Under the pieces are notes generated by a model. The model was not told the DNA's origin, did not search any database, and saw only the letters and a list, made by a program, of their open reading frames with translations. From assembly GCF_048268085.1 (NCBI RefSeq), contig NZ_JBLWWF010000018.1, forward strand, positions 1-64,000: DNA of 64,000 nucleotides. Direction: 5' to 3'. The stretch comes from Neptunicella sp048268085. Lineage in GTDB: Bacteria > Pseudomonadota > Gammaproteobacteria > Enterobacterales > Alteromonadaceae. Both the position numbers and the translations under genes were made by a program. Below, piece after piece: positions 53,811-63,463 of this stretch; the first letter of the stretch is position 1; every line of letters begins with the position of its first letter.

Positions 53811-54824
53811 TTATTCCGTCACTGGGCTATAATCAAAACCGAAATGCAAAAACGCCCGTTGTGACGCAATCCGACCTCGGGGAGTGCGCTGTAAAAAGCC
53901 CTGCTGAATCAAATAAGGCTCAATAACATCTTCAATCGTATCTTTTTCTTCACCAATAGCGGCAGCGAGATTATCCAGCCCCACTGGACCACCATGAAAC
54001 TTTTCAATAATACAATTAAGCAGTTTACGATCCATATAATCAAATCCTTCGCTGTCTACATCGAGCATATCCAGCGCACTGGCCGCCACTTTGTCGTCAA
54101 TCACACCATTGGACTTAATCTGAGCAAAATCCCGCACCCGACGCAATAATCGGTTGGCAATACGAGGAGTCCCCCGCGAGCGGCGAGCAATTTCAATCGC
54201 ACCTTCATTGCCCAATTGTTGATCCAGATAACTGGCCGAACGCAAAATAATTTGGGTTAAGTCTTTAATATTGTAAAACTCAAGCCGTTGCACAATACCA
54301 AAACGATCACGCAATGGTGAGGTCAATGACCCTGCCCGCGTTGTCGCCCCCACCAGCGTAAAAGGCGGTAATTCCAGCTTAATCGAACGAGCAGCAGGCC
54401 CCTCGCCAATCATAATATCCAACTGATAATCTTCCATTGCCGGATAGAGTATTTCTTCCACTACCGGGCTTAACCGATGTATTTCATCGATAAATAACAC
54501 ATCGTTTTCTTCCAGATTAGTCAGTAGAGCCGCCAAATCACCGGCTTTTTCTAACACCGGGCCCGATGTGGTTTTAATATTCACGCCCATCTCATTAGCG
54601 ACAATATAGGCCAACGTGGTTTTACCCAGTCCCGGTGGGCCAAAGATCAGCAGGTGATCGAGAGGATCCTTGCGTTGCCGTGCTGCCTCGATAAAAATTT
54701 CCATTTGAGCACAAACATGATCCTGTCCGGTATAATCGGCCAGTAGCTTGGGTCGAATGGCGCGATCCAGTGCTTCGTCTTCTTTATCCGCTTTGGGCTG
54801 AATCAATCTATCTGCTTCTATCAT
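53811..54824 (-). CDS. ruvB: Holliday junction branch migration ATPase RuvB
   Basis: Hexameric motor that drives branch migration with RuvA. The 337-residue AAA+ protein has Walker A GPPGLGKTTLA near residue 65, Walker B LFIDEIHR near 113, the sensor region GATTRAGSLTSPLRDRFG, and the C-terminal winged helix (FLQRTPRGR). Its ATG directly abuts the ruvA stop, so they are coupled. Confidence 0.98.
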   Translation of the reverse strand: MIEADRLIQPKADKEDEALDRAIRPKLLADYTGQDHVCAQMEIFIEAARQRKDPLDHLLIFGPPGLGKTTLAYIVANEMGVNIKTTSGPVLEKAGDLAALLTNLEENDVLFIDEIHRLSPVVEEILYPAMEDYQLDIMIGEGPAARSIKLELPPFTLVGATTRAGSLTSPLRDRFGIVQRLEFYNIKDLTQIILRSASYLDQQLGNEGAIEIARRSRGTPRIANRLLRRVRDFAQIKSNGVIDDKVAASALDMLDVDSEGFDYMDRKLLNCIIEKFHGGPVGLDNLAAAIGEEKDTIEDVIEPYLIQQGFLQRTPRGRIASQRAFLHFGFDYSPVTE

Positions 54825-55445
54825 TTACGCCATCGCTCTTAACGCTTCACGGATCAATTGTTCGCTACTCATGTCATCCTGATAAACTGCTTTTATCACC
54901 TGCATCGCCTGAGCATTTTTATAGCCAAGAGCCAGTAAGGCACTTAGAGCCTCTTGTTTACTATCATTCAATTGTACGAAGGTAGATTCTGTATTTGACT
55001 GGCCAGCAGGCAAAGCAACATTTTCAGAGGCTGTCAGGGCAATATTTTTAAGTCGATCGCGCATTTCAACCACTAACCGTTCGGCGGTTTTTTTACCCAC
55101 CCCCGGTAATTTAACCAAACTGGACACATCATCGAAGTTAACGCACTGAATAAATTGCTCGACGGACATCCCCGACATAATGGTCAACGCCATTTTAGGC
55201 CCAACCCCATTCGCTTTGATAAGCTCTCGAAACAAGGAACGCTCCGACTGATTCACAAAACCAAACAGTAATTGTGCATCTTCACGGACCACAAAATGAG
55301 TGTAAACAATGGCTTCTTGTCCCACCTCAGGCAATTGATAAAAGCTGGTCATGGGAATTTGAATATCGTATCCCACTCCACCGGCTTCAATTAATACATC
55401 GGGGGCTTGTTTTTCGATTAGAGTACCGCGAATTCGGCCTATCAC
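54825..55445 (-). CDS. ruvA: Holliday junction DNA helicase RuvA
   Basis: Binds four-way junctions and loads RuvB. The 206-residue protein has the N-terminal OB fold (MIGRIRGTLIEKQAP), tandem helix-hairpin-helix segments (LIKANGVGPKMALTIMSG and LVKLPGVGKKTAERLVVEM), and the C-terminal RuvB-binding domain (KQEALSALLALGYKNAQ). It overlaps nothing and lies one base before ruvB. Confidence 0.98.
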   Translation of the reverse strand: MIGRIRGTLIEKQAPDVLIEAGGVGYDIQIPMTSFYQLPEVGQEAIVYTHFVVREDAQLLFGFVNQSERSLFRELIKANGVGPKMALTIMSGMSVEQFIQCVNFDDVSSLVKLPGVGKKTAERLVVEMRDRLKNIALTASENVALPAGQSNTESTFVQLNDSKQEALSALLALGYKNAQAMQVIKAVYQDDMSSEQLIREALRAMA

Positions 55446-55588
55446 ATGACATCCTTTATGCTTTCTATTGAACTAACCTGGATGAAAATTCCCCGTTAGT
55501 AACAACGATATTAGAACATAGACTACTGTATAAAAACACATTGTCAATATACAAATAATAGACGCAAGCAGATTAACGGCGAAGTGGA

Positions 55589-56113
55589 TTATTTGCGCAA
55601 TCGTCCCCTAACGGTCTTACTTGCTTGGCCCGACAATTTTATCAAGCTTTGGTAACTGTGGCCGTGACACAGCGCCACCGCCAGAGCATCGGCCGCATCC
55701 GCTTGTGGGGTACCGGGAAGTTTTAATAAATAGGTGACCATATGCTGGACCTGACTTTTATCAGCCGCACCTTTGCCCACCACGGCTTGCTTAATTTGCC
55801 TAGCGGAATATTCTGCTACAGGAATATCATGTCGCGTCGCTGCCACGATTGCCGCCCCGCGAGATTGGCCGAGCTTAAGTGCAGAATCCGGATTACGCGC
55901 CATAAAGACTTGTTCGATGGCAAACATATCCGGTTTGAACTGCTCTATAATTTGGCTCACACCGGCAAATATTTTTTGCAATCGATTGGGAAGTTCATCG
56001 GTACCTAAGCGAATACAGCCACTGCCCAAGTATTCGAATTTACTCCCCTGCTGACGAATGACACCATAACCAGTCAGCCGTGAGCCGGGATCAATTCCCA
56101 AAATAATAGGCAT
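55589..56113 (-). CDS. ruvC: crossover junction endodeoxyribonuclease RuvC
   Basis: Resolvase that cuts Holliday junctions. The 174-residue protein has the first catalytic Asp in ILGIDPGSRLTGYG (residue 8), the catalytic Glu in FAIEQVFMARNPDSALKLGQ, and the closing Asp pair in QADAADALAVALCH. It follows aspS by 34 bases and precedes ruvA by 143. The YebC gene often seen between aspS and ruvC is absent here. Confidence 0.97.
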   Translation of the reverse strand: MPIILGIDPGSRLTGYGVIRQQGSKFEYLGSGCIRLGTDELPNRLQKIFAGVSQIIEQFKPDMFAIEQVFMARNPDSALKLGQSRGAAIVAATRHDIPVAEYSARQIKQAVVGKGAADKSQVQHMVTYLLKLPGTPQADAADALAVALCHGHSYQSLIKLSGQASKTVRGRLRK

Positions 56114-56147
56114 AACTAATCCCCGCCCGACTCGTTATTATCCGGCT

Positions 56148-57923
56148 TTATTCACCGGCCTTATCTTCCGCTTTCACTACCGTTTGGATCGCCAGTTCCT
56201 GCAACTGCTCAGGGTTGGCATATCCCGGTGCATCGGTTAATGGGCATGCCGCGGTGGTGGTTTTCGGGAATGCCATCACATCACGTATAGAGGTTGCGCC
56301 AGTCATTAGCATCACCATACGATCCAAACCAAAAGCCAGTCCCGCATGAGGTGGCGTTCCGTATTGCAACGCATCGAGTAAGAAGCCAAATTTGCTACGC
56401 GCTTCCTGTTCATCAATCCCCAAAATATCAAACACTTTGGATTGCATTTCCTGATGGTGAATACGCACCGAACCACCACCCAATTCACAGCCGTTCAAAA
56501 CCATATCGTAAGCATTGGAAATGGCACTGCCCGGATCAGCAGCCAGTTGTTCTGGCGTCATATCTCGTGGTGCGGTAAAAGGATGGTGTAATGCGTAGAA
56601 CTGACCATCGACTTCTTCAAACATGGGGAAATCTACCACCCACAACGGTTTCCAGTCACCTTCAAGCAAGTTCAGATCTTCACCCAATTTCAGGCGTAAC
56701 GCGCCCATGCTCTCGGTCACAACCGTTTCGTTATCGGCACCAAATAACAAAATATCGCCATTGTTGGCCTTAGTCGCTTGCAAAATGGCTTGTGCAGTCG
56801 GCGCATCCAGGAATTTAAGAATGGGCGATTGTAGTCCGTCCAGACCCGCATCGATGTCGTTAACCTTCATCCATGCCAACCCTTTAGCACCATAAATGCC
56901 TACATACTTGCCGTAATCGTCAATCTGCTTGCGAGATAATTCAGCACCGCCGGGCACGCAGATGGCGACAACACGTCCTTTGGGATCATTTGCCGGACCA
57001 GAAAACACTTTAAAATCTACGTTTTTAACCAATTCGGCCACATCGGTAAATACCATCGGGTTACGTAAGTCCGGTTTGTCACTGCCGTATAAGCGCATTG
57101 CATCGGCATAAGTCATTCGGGGAAAATCACCCAAATCAACGTTAAGTAAATCGTTAAACAAACCACGGATCATTTTTTCGGTGATGGCCATCACACCTTC
57201 GGCGTCCAAAAAGGTGGTTTCAATATCGATTTGGGTAAATTCGGGTTGACGATCAGCCCGCAAATCTTCGTCACGGAAGCACTTTACGATTTGATAATAG
57301 CGATCCATGCCAGACATCATCAGCAACTGTTTAAACAATTGTGGAGACTGGGGTAACGCAAAAAACTGGCCCTTGTGCGTACGACTTGGCACCAAGTAAT
57401 CCCGCGCACCTTCTGGCGTGGCTTTGGTTAACATTGGTGTTTCAATGTCCAAAAAGCCTTGCTCTTCGAGATAACGACGCACGGCACCTGTCACTTTGGC
57501 GCGAAACTTAAGGCGTTCAGTCATTACAGGACGACGTAAGTCCAGATAACGGTATTTCAGGCGTTGCTCTTCGGAGTTTTCCTGATTGCTGTCTAGAGGT
57601 AAGGGTGCCGATTTATTTAGGATGGTTAGCGCTTTACCCAATATTTCGATTTCCCCGGTGGACATATCCTTGTTCACTTGCCCTTCAGGACGGGCTCGCA
57701 CCAAACCGGTTAATTGAACACAAAATTCGTTGCGTACTTTATTGGCGGTATCAAACACCTCAGCTAAATCAGGATCGTAAACAACCTGAACGATCCCCTC
57801 ACGATCACGTAAATCGAGAAAGATCACCCCGCCAAGGTCGCGGCGACGGTTAACCCAACCACAAAGCGTAACGGTTTGACCAATAAAAGAAGCATTAATA
57901 TTGCCGCAATAATCTGTGCGCAT
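56148..57923 (-). CDS. aspS: aspartyl-tRNA synthetase
   Basis: Class II synthetase that charges tRNA-Asp. The 591-residue protein has the N-terminal OB anticodon-binding domain (QTVTLCGWVNRRRDLGGVIF), motif 2 (FRDEDLRADRQPEFTQID), the bacterial GAD insertion between about residues 290 and 420, and motif 3 (GLAFGLDRMVMLMTG). FPKTTTAACPLTDAP near the end is the bacterial-type tail. First gene of the aspS-ruvC-ruvA-ruvB run. Confidence 0.98.
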   Translation of the reverse strand: MRTDYCGNINASFIGQTVTLCGWVNRRRDLGGVIFLDLRDREGIVQVVYDPDLAEVFDTANKVRNEFCVQLTGLVRARPEGQVNKDMSTGEIEILGKALTILNKSAPLPLDSNQENSEEQRLKYRYLDLRRPVMTERLKFRAKVTGAVRRYLEEQGFLDIETPMLTKATPEGARDYLVPSRTHKGQFFALPQSPQLFKQLLMMSGMDRYYQIVKCFRDEDLRADRQPEFTQIDIETTFLDAEGVMAITEKMIRGLFNDLLNVDLGDFPRMTYADAMRLYGSDKPDLRNPMVFTDVAELVKNVDFKVFSGPANDPKGRVVAICVPGGAELSRKQIDDYGKYVGIYGAKGLAWMKVNDIDAGLDGLQSPILKFLDAPTAQAILQATKANNGDILLFGADNETVVTESMGALRLKLGEDLNLLEGDWKPLWVVDFPMFEEVDGQFYALHHPFTAPRDMTPEQLAADPGSAISNAYDMVLNGCELGGGSVRIHHQEMQSKVFDILGIDEQEARSKFGFLLDALQYGTPPHAGLAFGLDRMVMLMTGATSIRDVMAFPKTTTAACPLTDAPGYANPEQLQELAIQTVVKAEDKAGE

Positions 57924-58097
57924 GAAATCGTCCTATAATCCGGCATGTTGCCGTGAGAAAATATTAGAGTCGATTTTCTTACCTATTTCATCTGCGTAAC
58001 AGACAACGAAAGAAAATAACCCTTAAATTTGAGTCAAAATAAAGCCGCGTATTATAACCTCAAGATAAGGCAAAAATACACGGCTGAACGGGAAAAG

Positions 58098-59441
58098 TTA
58101 TTCGCTCTGGGCTTTTATATCGGCGGTGTTGAGATGATGCTTTTTCATCAGTTTATGCAGATCAGTCCGATTGCGTCCGGCCAAGTCAGCCGCACGAGTC
58201 ACATTACCATCGGCCATTTTTAGCACTTTAAGTAAATACTGGCGCTCAAATGCGTCTCGCGCGTCACTTAAGGTTGGCCAAATACAACTCGATTCAGATA
58301 ATGCCTGTTCAACCATATGCAGACCAATCATCGGGCTTTGTGTCAATGCCACACATTGTTCAACCACGTTAACCAATTGACGTACATTACCCGGCCAAGG
58401 TGCGGTGGTGAGCATTTGCATCGCATCGTCAGAAAAACGGCTTACTTTAACACCGTGACGTTTAGCACTGGTTTGTAATAAATGTCTGGCTAATACCGGA
58501 ATATCTTCGGCTCGTTCATGCAAGCCAGGTAGATGAAGGTTAACCACATTAAGACGATAATAAAGGTCTTCACGAAACTGGCCTTCTTTCATTGCCGCAT
58601 CAATATCACGATGAGTGGCAGAAATAATTCGTACATCAATGGCAATATGCTTACTGCTACCTACCGGACGAATTTGCTGTTCCTGCAAAGCACGTAATAA
58701 TTTCACTTGAAGATGCAAAGGCATATCACCAATTTCATCTAACAATAAAGTGCCTTTATCCGCCTGTTGGAACAAGCCTTGATGGTCCTGAATAGCGCCT
58801 GTGAAGGCGCCTTTAGCATGACCAAAGAGTTCGGATTCGAGTAAATTTTCTGGAATTGCGCCACAGTTTACCGCAATAAAAGGATGATCTTTTCTGGGGC
58901 TCGCATTATGAATTGCTCTTGCCATCAATTCTTTACCGGTTCCGCTGGCTCCGGTAAGCAAGATACTCACATCACGCTGTGCGACCCGATAAGCCTGCTC
59001 AAGCACATTTTCCATGACCTGGCTACGAGTAATAATTTTTTCACGCCAGCTATCGCTATTAGCGATATGGCTGACTTTCAATGCTGCATCGATGGTTTTA
59101 CGTAATTCATCATGATCAATAGGCTTAGTCAAAAAACCGTGCACTCCGCTTTGGGTAGCGGTTACCGCTTCAGCAATAGAGCCGTGAGCAGTCATAATAA
59201 TAACCGGAACACCGGCATGTTTACGCACCACTTCATCAAATAATGCCATACCATCCATACCTGGCATGCGCAAATCACTTAATACCAGATCAAACACATT
59301 ATCATTTAAACTGCGTAATGCCTGTTCCCCATCTACCGCGGTGGAGACCTGATACCCTTCCCCTTCGAGGCGCAAGCTAAGTAAACGCAATAAACTTGGA
59401 TCATCATCAACCAGCAATATACGTGCATTTTTATTAGTCAT
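58098..59441 (-). CDS. glrR: sigma-54-dependent response regulator GlrR (QseF)
   Basis: NtrC-type activator of 447 residues. The receiver domain has VDDDPSLLRLL and the phospho-acceptor Asp in LVLSDLRMPGMDG. The AAA+ domain has GASGTGKELMARAI and the sigma-54 contact GAFTGA. The Fis-type helix-turn-helix is at the C terminus (GNVTRAADLAGRNRTDLHKLMKKH). It is cotranscribed with the lipoprotein QseG and the kinase GlrK, overlapping QseG by eight bases. In enterics it activates glmY; GlmY is not recognised here and its targets are unknown. Confidence 0.95.
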   Translation of the reverse strand: MTNKNARILLVDDDPSLLRLLSLRLEGEGYQVSTAVDGEQALRSLNDNVFDLVLSDLRMPGMDGMALFDEVVRKHAGVPVIIMTAHGSIAEAVTATQSGVHGFLTKPIDHDELRKTIDAALKVSHIANSDSWREKIITRSQVMENVLEQAYRVAQRDVSILLTGASGTGKELMARAIHNASPRKDHPFIAVNCGAIPENLLESELFGHAKGAFTGAIQDHQGLFQQADKGTLLLDEIGDMPLHLQVKLLRALQEQQIRPVGSSKHIAIDVRIISATHRDIDAAMKEGQFREDLYYRLNVVNLHLPGLHERAEDIPVLARHLLQTSAKRHGVKVSRFSDDAMQMLTTAPWPGNVRQLVNVVEQCVALTQSPMIGLHMVEQALSESSCIWPTLSDARDAFERQYLLKVLKMADGNVTRAADLAGRNRTDLHKLMKKHHLNTADIKAQSE

Positions 59442-60003
59442 TTTGTCTGTCCTTATTGCTTAGCGTGGTTTCTATTTTCATTAATTGTTCAATCTGGCTA
59501 TGTTGCTCTTTCACTTTTTTCTCCAGCTCTTCCACCCTCATTCGTTGCTCTTCAATGGTTTGTGACTGACGGGAATTAATTTTACCGACGGTGACCAAGG
59601 CTGACTCATACTCAAGTAATTTTTGTGCCGGTTGTTGAAGTAAAATACCCGCCAACTTGGTTAATTCATCCGGTAATGACGGCATTAGCTCATTCAACAG
59701 ATTTTGTGCCCGCAGTCTGGCTTGATAGGGTGTATCCATACTTTGACTAAGGATCACTTTTTTAAAGCTATCGACCTTATTGTCACCCAGTTCAGCAAGC
59801 AATTGTTTGCGTTCCGGCCAACTTAAATGATCGGTTGAAAAGCGATAATCAAACCAGCGTAATATATCGCATGGCTCATCTGAAATGGTTAGTTTGGCCT
59901 CAATGCCTGCACATTCATATTGGCTGGAGGAGTCGTGTTGCATTGTCAGGGTCTGACAGCCACCAAGTAATAAAATACCTGTAATAACGCAACTAATTCT
60001 CAT
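59434..60003 (-). CDS. qseG: QseG-like outer-membrane lipoprotein
   Basis: A 189-residue lipoprotein between kinase and regulator. The lipobox is GILLLGGC, with Cys at about residue 16. The C-terminal third is a strong coiled coil (SQTIEEQRMRVEELEKKVKEQ). In E. coli QseG binds and modulates the QseE kinase. The overlaps of four and eight bases with the flanking genes support one operon. Sequence identity within this family is low, so the name rests largely on position, signal and coiled coil. Confidence 0.85.
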   Translation of the reverse strand: MRISCVITGILLLGGCQTLTMQHDSSSQYECAGIEAKLTISDEPCDILRWFDYRFSTDHLSWPERKQLLAELGDNKVDSFKKVILSQSMDTPYQARLRAQNLLNELMPSLPDELTKLAGILLQQPAQKLLEYESALVTVGKINSRQSQTIEEQRMRVEELEKKVKEQHSQIEQLMKIETTLSNKDRQND

Positions 60004-61406
60004 ACTTTATCCTGGGGTTGGGGTAATCTGACTTGCACACAAAACACGTTTGCCTGCTCATTAATGATTTCTGCACTGCCATCCATCATTCTGGCGCAAT
60101 CAGCAACTATCGATAAACCTAATCCTGAACCGGACAATCCATCATTACGCACCTGTTCCCCCCTCTGAAATGGTTGAAACAGTTGCATACTGTCTAATAT
60201 TTTTACTTCTTCACAACTATTACAGACGGTAATTAAATAATCAGATGGCTGTTCATTTATCTGAATAATGACTGCACTATCCTGTTTACCGTAAGCAATG
60301 GCATTATTGATCAAATTATCCAAAATTCGCTGTAATAATTTTTCATCTGCAAACATTTTGACGAGGCTAACCTCTAATTCAAAATATTGGCCATTTTGGC
60401 CAATCGCTAACTGATGTTGTTCACAAATCCGATTGAGCAACTCACGAATATCAATCCAGCCAGGGTTGGATGACGCTTCTTGCAACAATCGGTTATAGTC
60501 GAGTAACTGTTCCACTAATTGGGTTAACCGTTTCGCTCCAATATCCAGTAAGGTGACGACTTCTTGTTGTTGGCTATTAAGCTCACCCACTACTTGATCT
60601 GACAGCAGGGAACAACCTTCTCGAATGCTGGCCAAAGGCGTTTTTAGTTCGTGTGATGCATGACGTAACATCGCGTGACGAATAGACTCCAGATGAGCTA
60701 AACGCTTGGCTAACCAACGCAATCGACTATCCAATTCAACCATTTCCCGCGGGTAACTAAATTCGGTTTGCGGTAATTGGCTATTTTGATTGCCAATGGC
60801 CTTGATCAGTTTCTCTAGCATATGTACCGGTTTAATTACCACTTGGCTGGCTGCCCACACCAACATTAGCGTAATAATCACCAGCACCAGCGTTTGCCAC
60901 GTAATTTTTTGTTGAACTTGTTGAACATGATTACGTTGTTCATCCAGACTCGCATCCAACTGAGCCGCTGAGGCTAATGCAAAATCCTGCAATAGCTGAC
61001 GAAAACGGGTCATATCTTCATCTAACTGCTCGGATTCGATCCCTCTAGGTAGCGCTACAACCCGATTTAATTGCGATTCAATCTCGATACATAGCTGTGG
61101 TAACTCGGATTGCTGGCAACTGGATTCAAATGACATTCTAAAATTATGGGTATAATTTTTAATTAATGGCAGCAGCTCTTCATTTTCCAGCACACTATAT
61201 TGTCTAATTAAACGCTCGATATCGACTGCCGTACCTTGCATTGATTCTACCGAACGTGTCAGATCCACCGCTTGTCTTGCCTGACTCACGGCGATATTCC
61301 CCAATTCAGTCAAGGTTTTTTGATTTTGCCAAAGCAAAACCCCCAAGGGCAACATGGCAAAAATAAAACTAAATAGTGTAATTTGTCTAAGGGAACCAAA
61401 CGGCAA
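60000..61406 (-). CDS. glrK: sensor histidine kinase GlrK (QseE)
   Basis: Inner-membrane kinase of 468 residues. Two membrane helices (about 8-25 and 172-192) bracket a helical periplasmic domain. A HAMP-like linker follows, then the HisKA domain with phospho-acceptor His in RHASHELKTPLASIREG near residue 245. The ATPase domain has DNLINNAIAYG and GSGLGLSIVADCARMM. It is the first gene of the operon glrK-qseG-glrR. A hairpin terminator for the next upstream gene lies behind it. Confidence 0.93.
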   Translation of the reverse strand: MPFGSLRQITLFSFIFAMLPLGVLLWQNQKTLTELGNIAVSQARQAVDLTRSVESMQGTAVDIERLIRQYSVLENEELLPLIKNYTHNFRMSFESSCQQSELPQLCIEIESQLNRVVALPRGIESEQLDEDMTRFRQLLQDFALASAAQLDASLDEQRNHVQQVQQKITWQTLVLVIITLMLVWAASQVVIKPVHMLEKLIKAIGNQNSQLPQTEFSYPREMVELDSRLRWLAKRLAHLESIRHAMLRHASHELKTPLASIREGCSLLSDQVVGELNSQQQEVVTLLDIGAKRLTQLVEQLLDYNRLLQEASSNPGWIDIRELLNRICEQHQLAIGQNGQYFELEVSLVKMFADEKLLQRILDNLINNAIAYGKQDSAVIIQINEQPSDYLITVCNSCEEVKILDSMQLFQPFQRGEQVRNDGLSGSGLGLSIVADCARMMDGSAEIINEQANVFCVQVRLPQPQDKV

Positions 61407-61469
61407 GCTGATTACTCATCTAGTAACTAAAGTTAACCTGATAACATACAGGTATGACTAAACAATGAA

Positions 61470-61489
61470 AAGGCCGGGGTTCCGGCCTT
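61470..61489 (-). terminator. terminator after the EF-hand gene
   Basis: A perfect eight-pair stem AAGGCCGG / CCGGCCTT with a four-base loop; on the minus strand it is followed by TTTTC. It lies about 86 bases past the EF-hand gene stop and upstream of glrK. Confidence 0.78.
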
Positions 61490-61575
61490 CAACTGATATT
61501 TTAGCCTAACTTAAGATAAGTGACGCCTATTAGGACTAGGCTATTTTCGGATTAAGGGTAAACAACCAACAGAGA

Positions 61576-61866
61576 CTAAGAACCTTGCTGTTGATCGGTC
61601 AGTTTGGCAGCATCTAATTCACGCTGGCTGATTTGACCGTCACCATTGGTATCGATTTTACCAAATGCGGCTAACAGAACGGGATCGGACATGGCCTCCT
61701 TAATAGTCAACTTGCCGTCTTTGTCCTGATCTAGTCTGGAGATGGTATCAACTTTTTCAATGACATCAGATTTTTTAGCGACCAATTGGGTATCGACCTT
61801 ATCAGTCACTGCCAAAGCTGCAGTGGCCGCTAACAGCAGTCCTGTAGTAATAATTACTTTTCTCAT
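61576..61866 (-). CDS. secreted EF-hand protein
   Basis: A 96-residue exported protein with a signal peptide ending near AATAALA. Two EF-hand-type calcium loops are visible: DQDKDGKLTIKE and DTNGDGQISQRE, 12 residues each with Asp at the expected places. It is probably a small periplasmic or secreted calcium binder; no partner can be named. GGAG precedes the ATG. Confidence 0.88.
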   Translation of the reverse strand: MRKVIITTGLLLAATAALAVTDKVDTQLVAKKSDVIEKVDTISRLDQDKDGKLTIKEAMSDPVLLAAFGKIDTNGDGQISQRELDAAKLTDQQQGS

Positions 61867-62177
61867 TATCTTACTCCGTTTTTATCTGTTGATATTCATC
61901 AGCCAAACCGGCTAATCATTAATTCTCTAGTGGTAATAACACGAATTTATTGCAGTCTCTGTATGAGGGTTTTAGATACTGCAATTAGGCATAATCAAAT
62001 TTAATGCCAACATGACTTTTTATATAAATATCAAATAGTTAAACACAACGAGTAAGATTATTGAGTAATTTGAACGTGGCGCTTGTTGCGAATTAGCGCC
62101 ACTCGTGCATAAGACAACATAAAAGTAATATAAATCATATAGTTAACCTGTATGAAAACTGCGTCTAAGTGCATTTT
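61867..62177. other. gene-free gap upstream of the EF-hand gene
   Basis: No gene, RNA or repeat recognised. The gap is AT-rich and should hold the promoter of the EF-hand gene. The next gene on the same strand ends at 62178. Confidence 0.5.
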
Positions 62178-62624
62178 TTAATCGCCTACTACACTTAATT
62201 TAGCTTTAATAAAGTCACTATGACTCACGTAAATTAAATCAGAGACTTTACGGATAAGGTATTCTTCATGGCCGTCCAATCGCTGATCCGCGTAAGCCAG
62301 TTGCCATAGGGCTTTCACAAGCTGTTGTTTTTGTTCTAAGTCGCATTGCTCATTGAGTACCCGTGTATATTGCACCAAATCAACCGACTCTTCGGCATGT
62401 TGGTTAGCCGACTCCATCAAATTATCGAGTTCATCTGTAGATAACTGGAACTGCTGTTCAAGCAACTGCCTTAACAGGGACAACTCTGTTTCTTCAATCT
62501 GATTATCAGCCCGGATCAATTCATAGAACATCACCGCAGTGGCTAGTTTCAACGTGTGTTCGGAACCGTTTTGTTGAGGATGATTAAGGTTTTGCTCAAA
62601 CCAGAGCAGTAATTTATTTAACAA
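62178..62624 (-). CDS. TerB-family protein
   Basis: A 148-residue helical protein of the TerB-like family. The core carries LATAVMFYELIRADNQIEETEL and LWQLAYADQRLDGHEEYLIRKVSDL, acidic-rich repeats that in TerB bind metal. Some members accompany tellurite resistance, but no other ter genes are near, so the role is unknown. The start is TTG 62622-62624, placed by a good AGGAG seven bases upstream. Confidence 0.82.
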   Translation of the reverse strand: MLNKLLLWFEQNLNHPQQNGSEHTLKLATAVMFYELIRADNQIEETELSLLRQLLEQQFQLSTDELDNLMESANQHAEESVDLVQYTRVLNEQCDLEQKQQLVKALWQLAYADQRLDGHEEYLIRKVSDLIYVSHSDFIKAKLSVVGD

Positions 62625-62678
62625 ATTAATCTCCTGAGATAGTTACACTTAGTGTTAATAAACTATGCCAATTGAGTG

Positions 62679-63446
62679 TTATTTTAATAATTGGTTCAAC
62701 TGGTACGCTAACCGCACGCCGGCTTGCTGCAGGCGCTGATGAATAATTTTACGATCCTCTTGTAACATCTGCGTGGTCACCTTCTTGGGGGCGGACGCGT
62801 AAACCTGTTCAGTTATCCGATGAGATTCTTCTACCCAGTCAACGACCGGTGCCTGTTGCCACGTATCAATTTGCTTAGCCGTTAACTGGCTAATCAGTTG
62901 TGCCGCCAATTCAGTATCATCAGGATCAGCCTTAAGCACCAATGTATCCCAGTAGTAATGTAAATTGACGGGCTGATCTTCAAACACTAGTGAATAAGTG
63001 TTGCCGCCTTTATCATCCGCATAGCTCACATGCAAAGGCTGGTGAATATCTCCTACAAAATGCACTACAAACGCCAAGGCTTGAGCTCGTTTTTTCACAT
63101 CGCTATTCTCAGCAAGCTGCTTAAGCATCATATTCAAGGCACTAACCACACACCCCTGCTGACAATCCCGTGCTGATGAATAGTGCTCTGCACCATGGGG
63201 TAGATTAATGTAATGCCAATTTCCGGTATGTTTAAATTCATCATCTTTACGAATACGATCCGGCCAGTTTGCTGCATCAGTCAGGGATTCAAAACCGTTG
63301 GCTTTTAACAACGCGGTAACTTGCTGCTGCGCCTCGGGAGTCAAGTAATGCCACGCAATATCAGCCACAGTTGCATGGCCTTTATAACCCCACGCCAAAC
63401 ACTGCAGGGGTAACACTAACAACAAAATAGTGATTAATTTTTTCAT
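62679..63446 (-). CDS. S1/P1-type secreted nuclease
   Basis: Zinc-dependent single-strand nuclease or phosphodiesterase, 255 residues. The signal peptide ends LQCLA, which makes Trp19 of WGYKGHATVADIAWHYL the mature N terminus; in this family that Trp ligates zinc. Other zinc-binding blocks are GNWHYINLPHG, VHFVGDIHQPLHV and NLHYYWD. It is transcribed with the following genes on the minus strand, and probably scavenges nucleic acids outside the membrane. Confidence 0.93.
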   Translation of the reverse strand: MKKLITILLLVLPLQCLAWGYKGHATVADIAWHYLTPEAQQQVTALLKANGFESLTDAANWPDRIRKDDEFKHTGNWHYINLPHGAEHYSSARDCQQGCVVSALNMMLKQLAENSDVKKRAQALAFVVHFVGDIHQPLHVSYADDKGGNTYSLVFEDQPVNLHYYWDTLVLKADPDDTELAAQLISQLTAKQIDTWQQAPVVDWVEESHRITEQVYASAPKKVTTQMLQEDRKIIHQRLQQAGVRLAYQLNQLLK

Positions 63447-63463
63447 CTTATCGCTTCCGGTTT

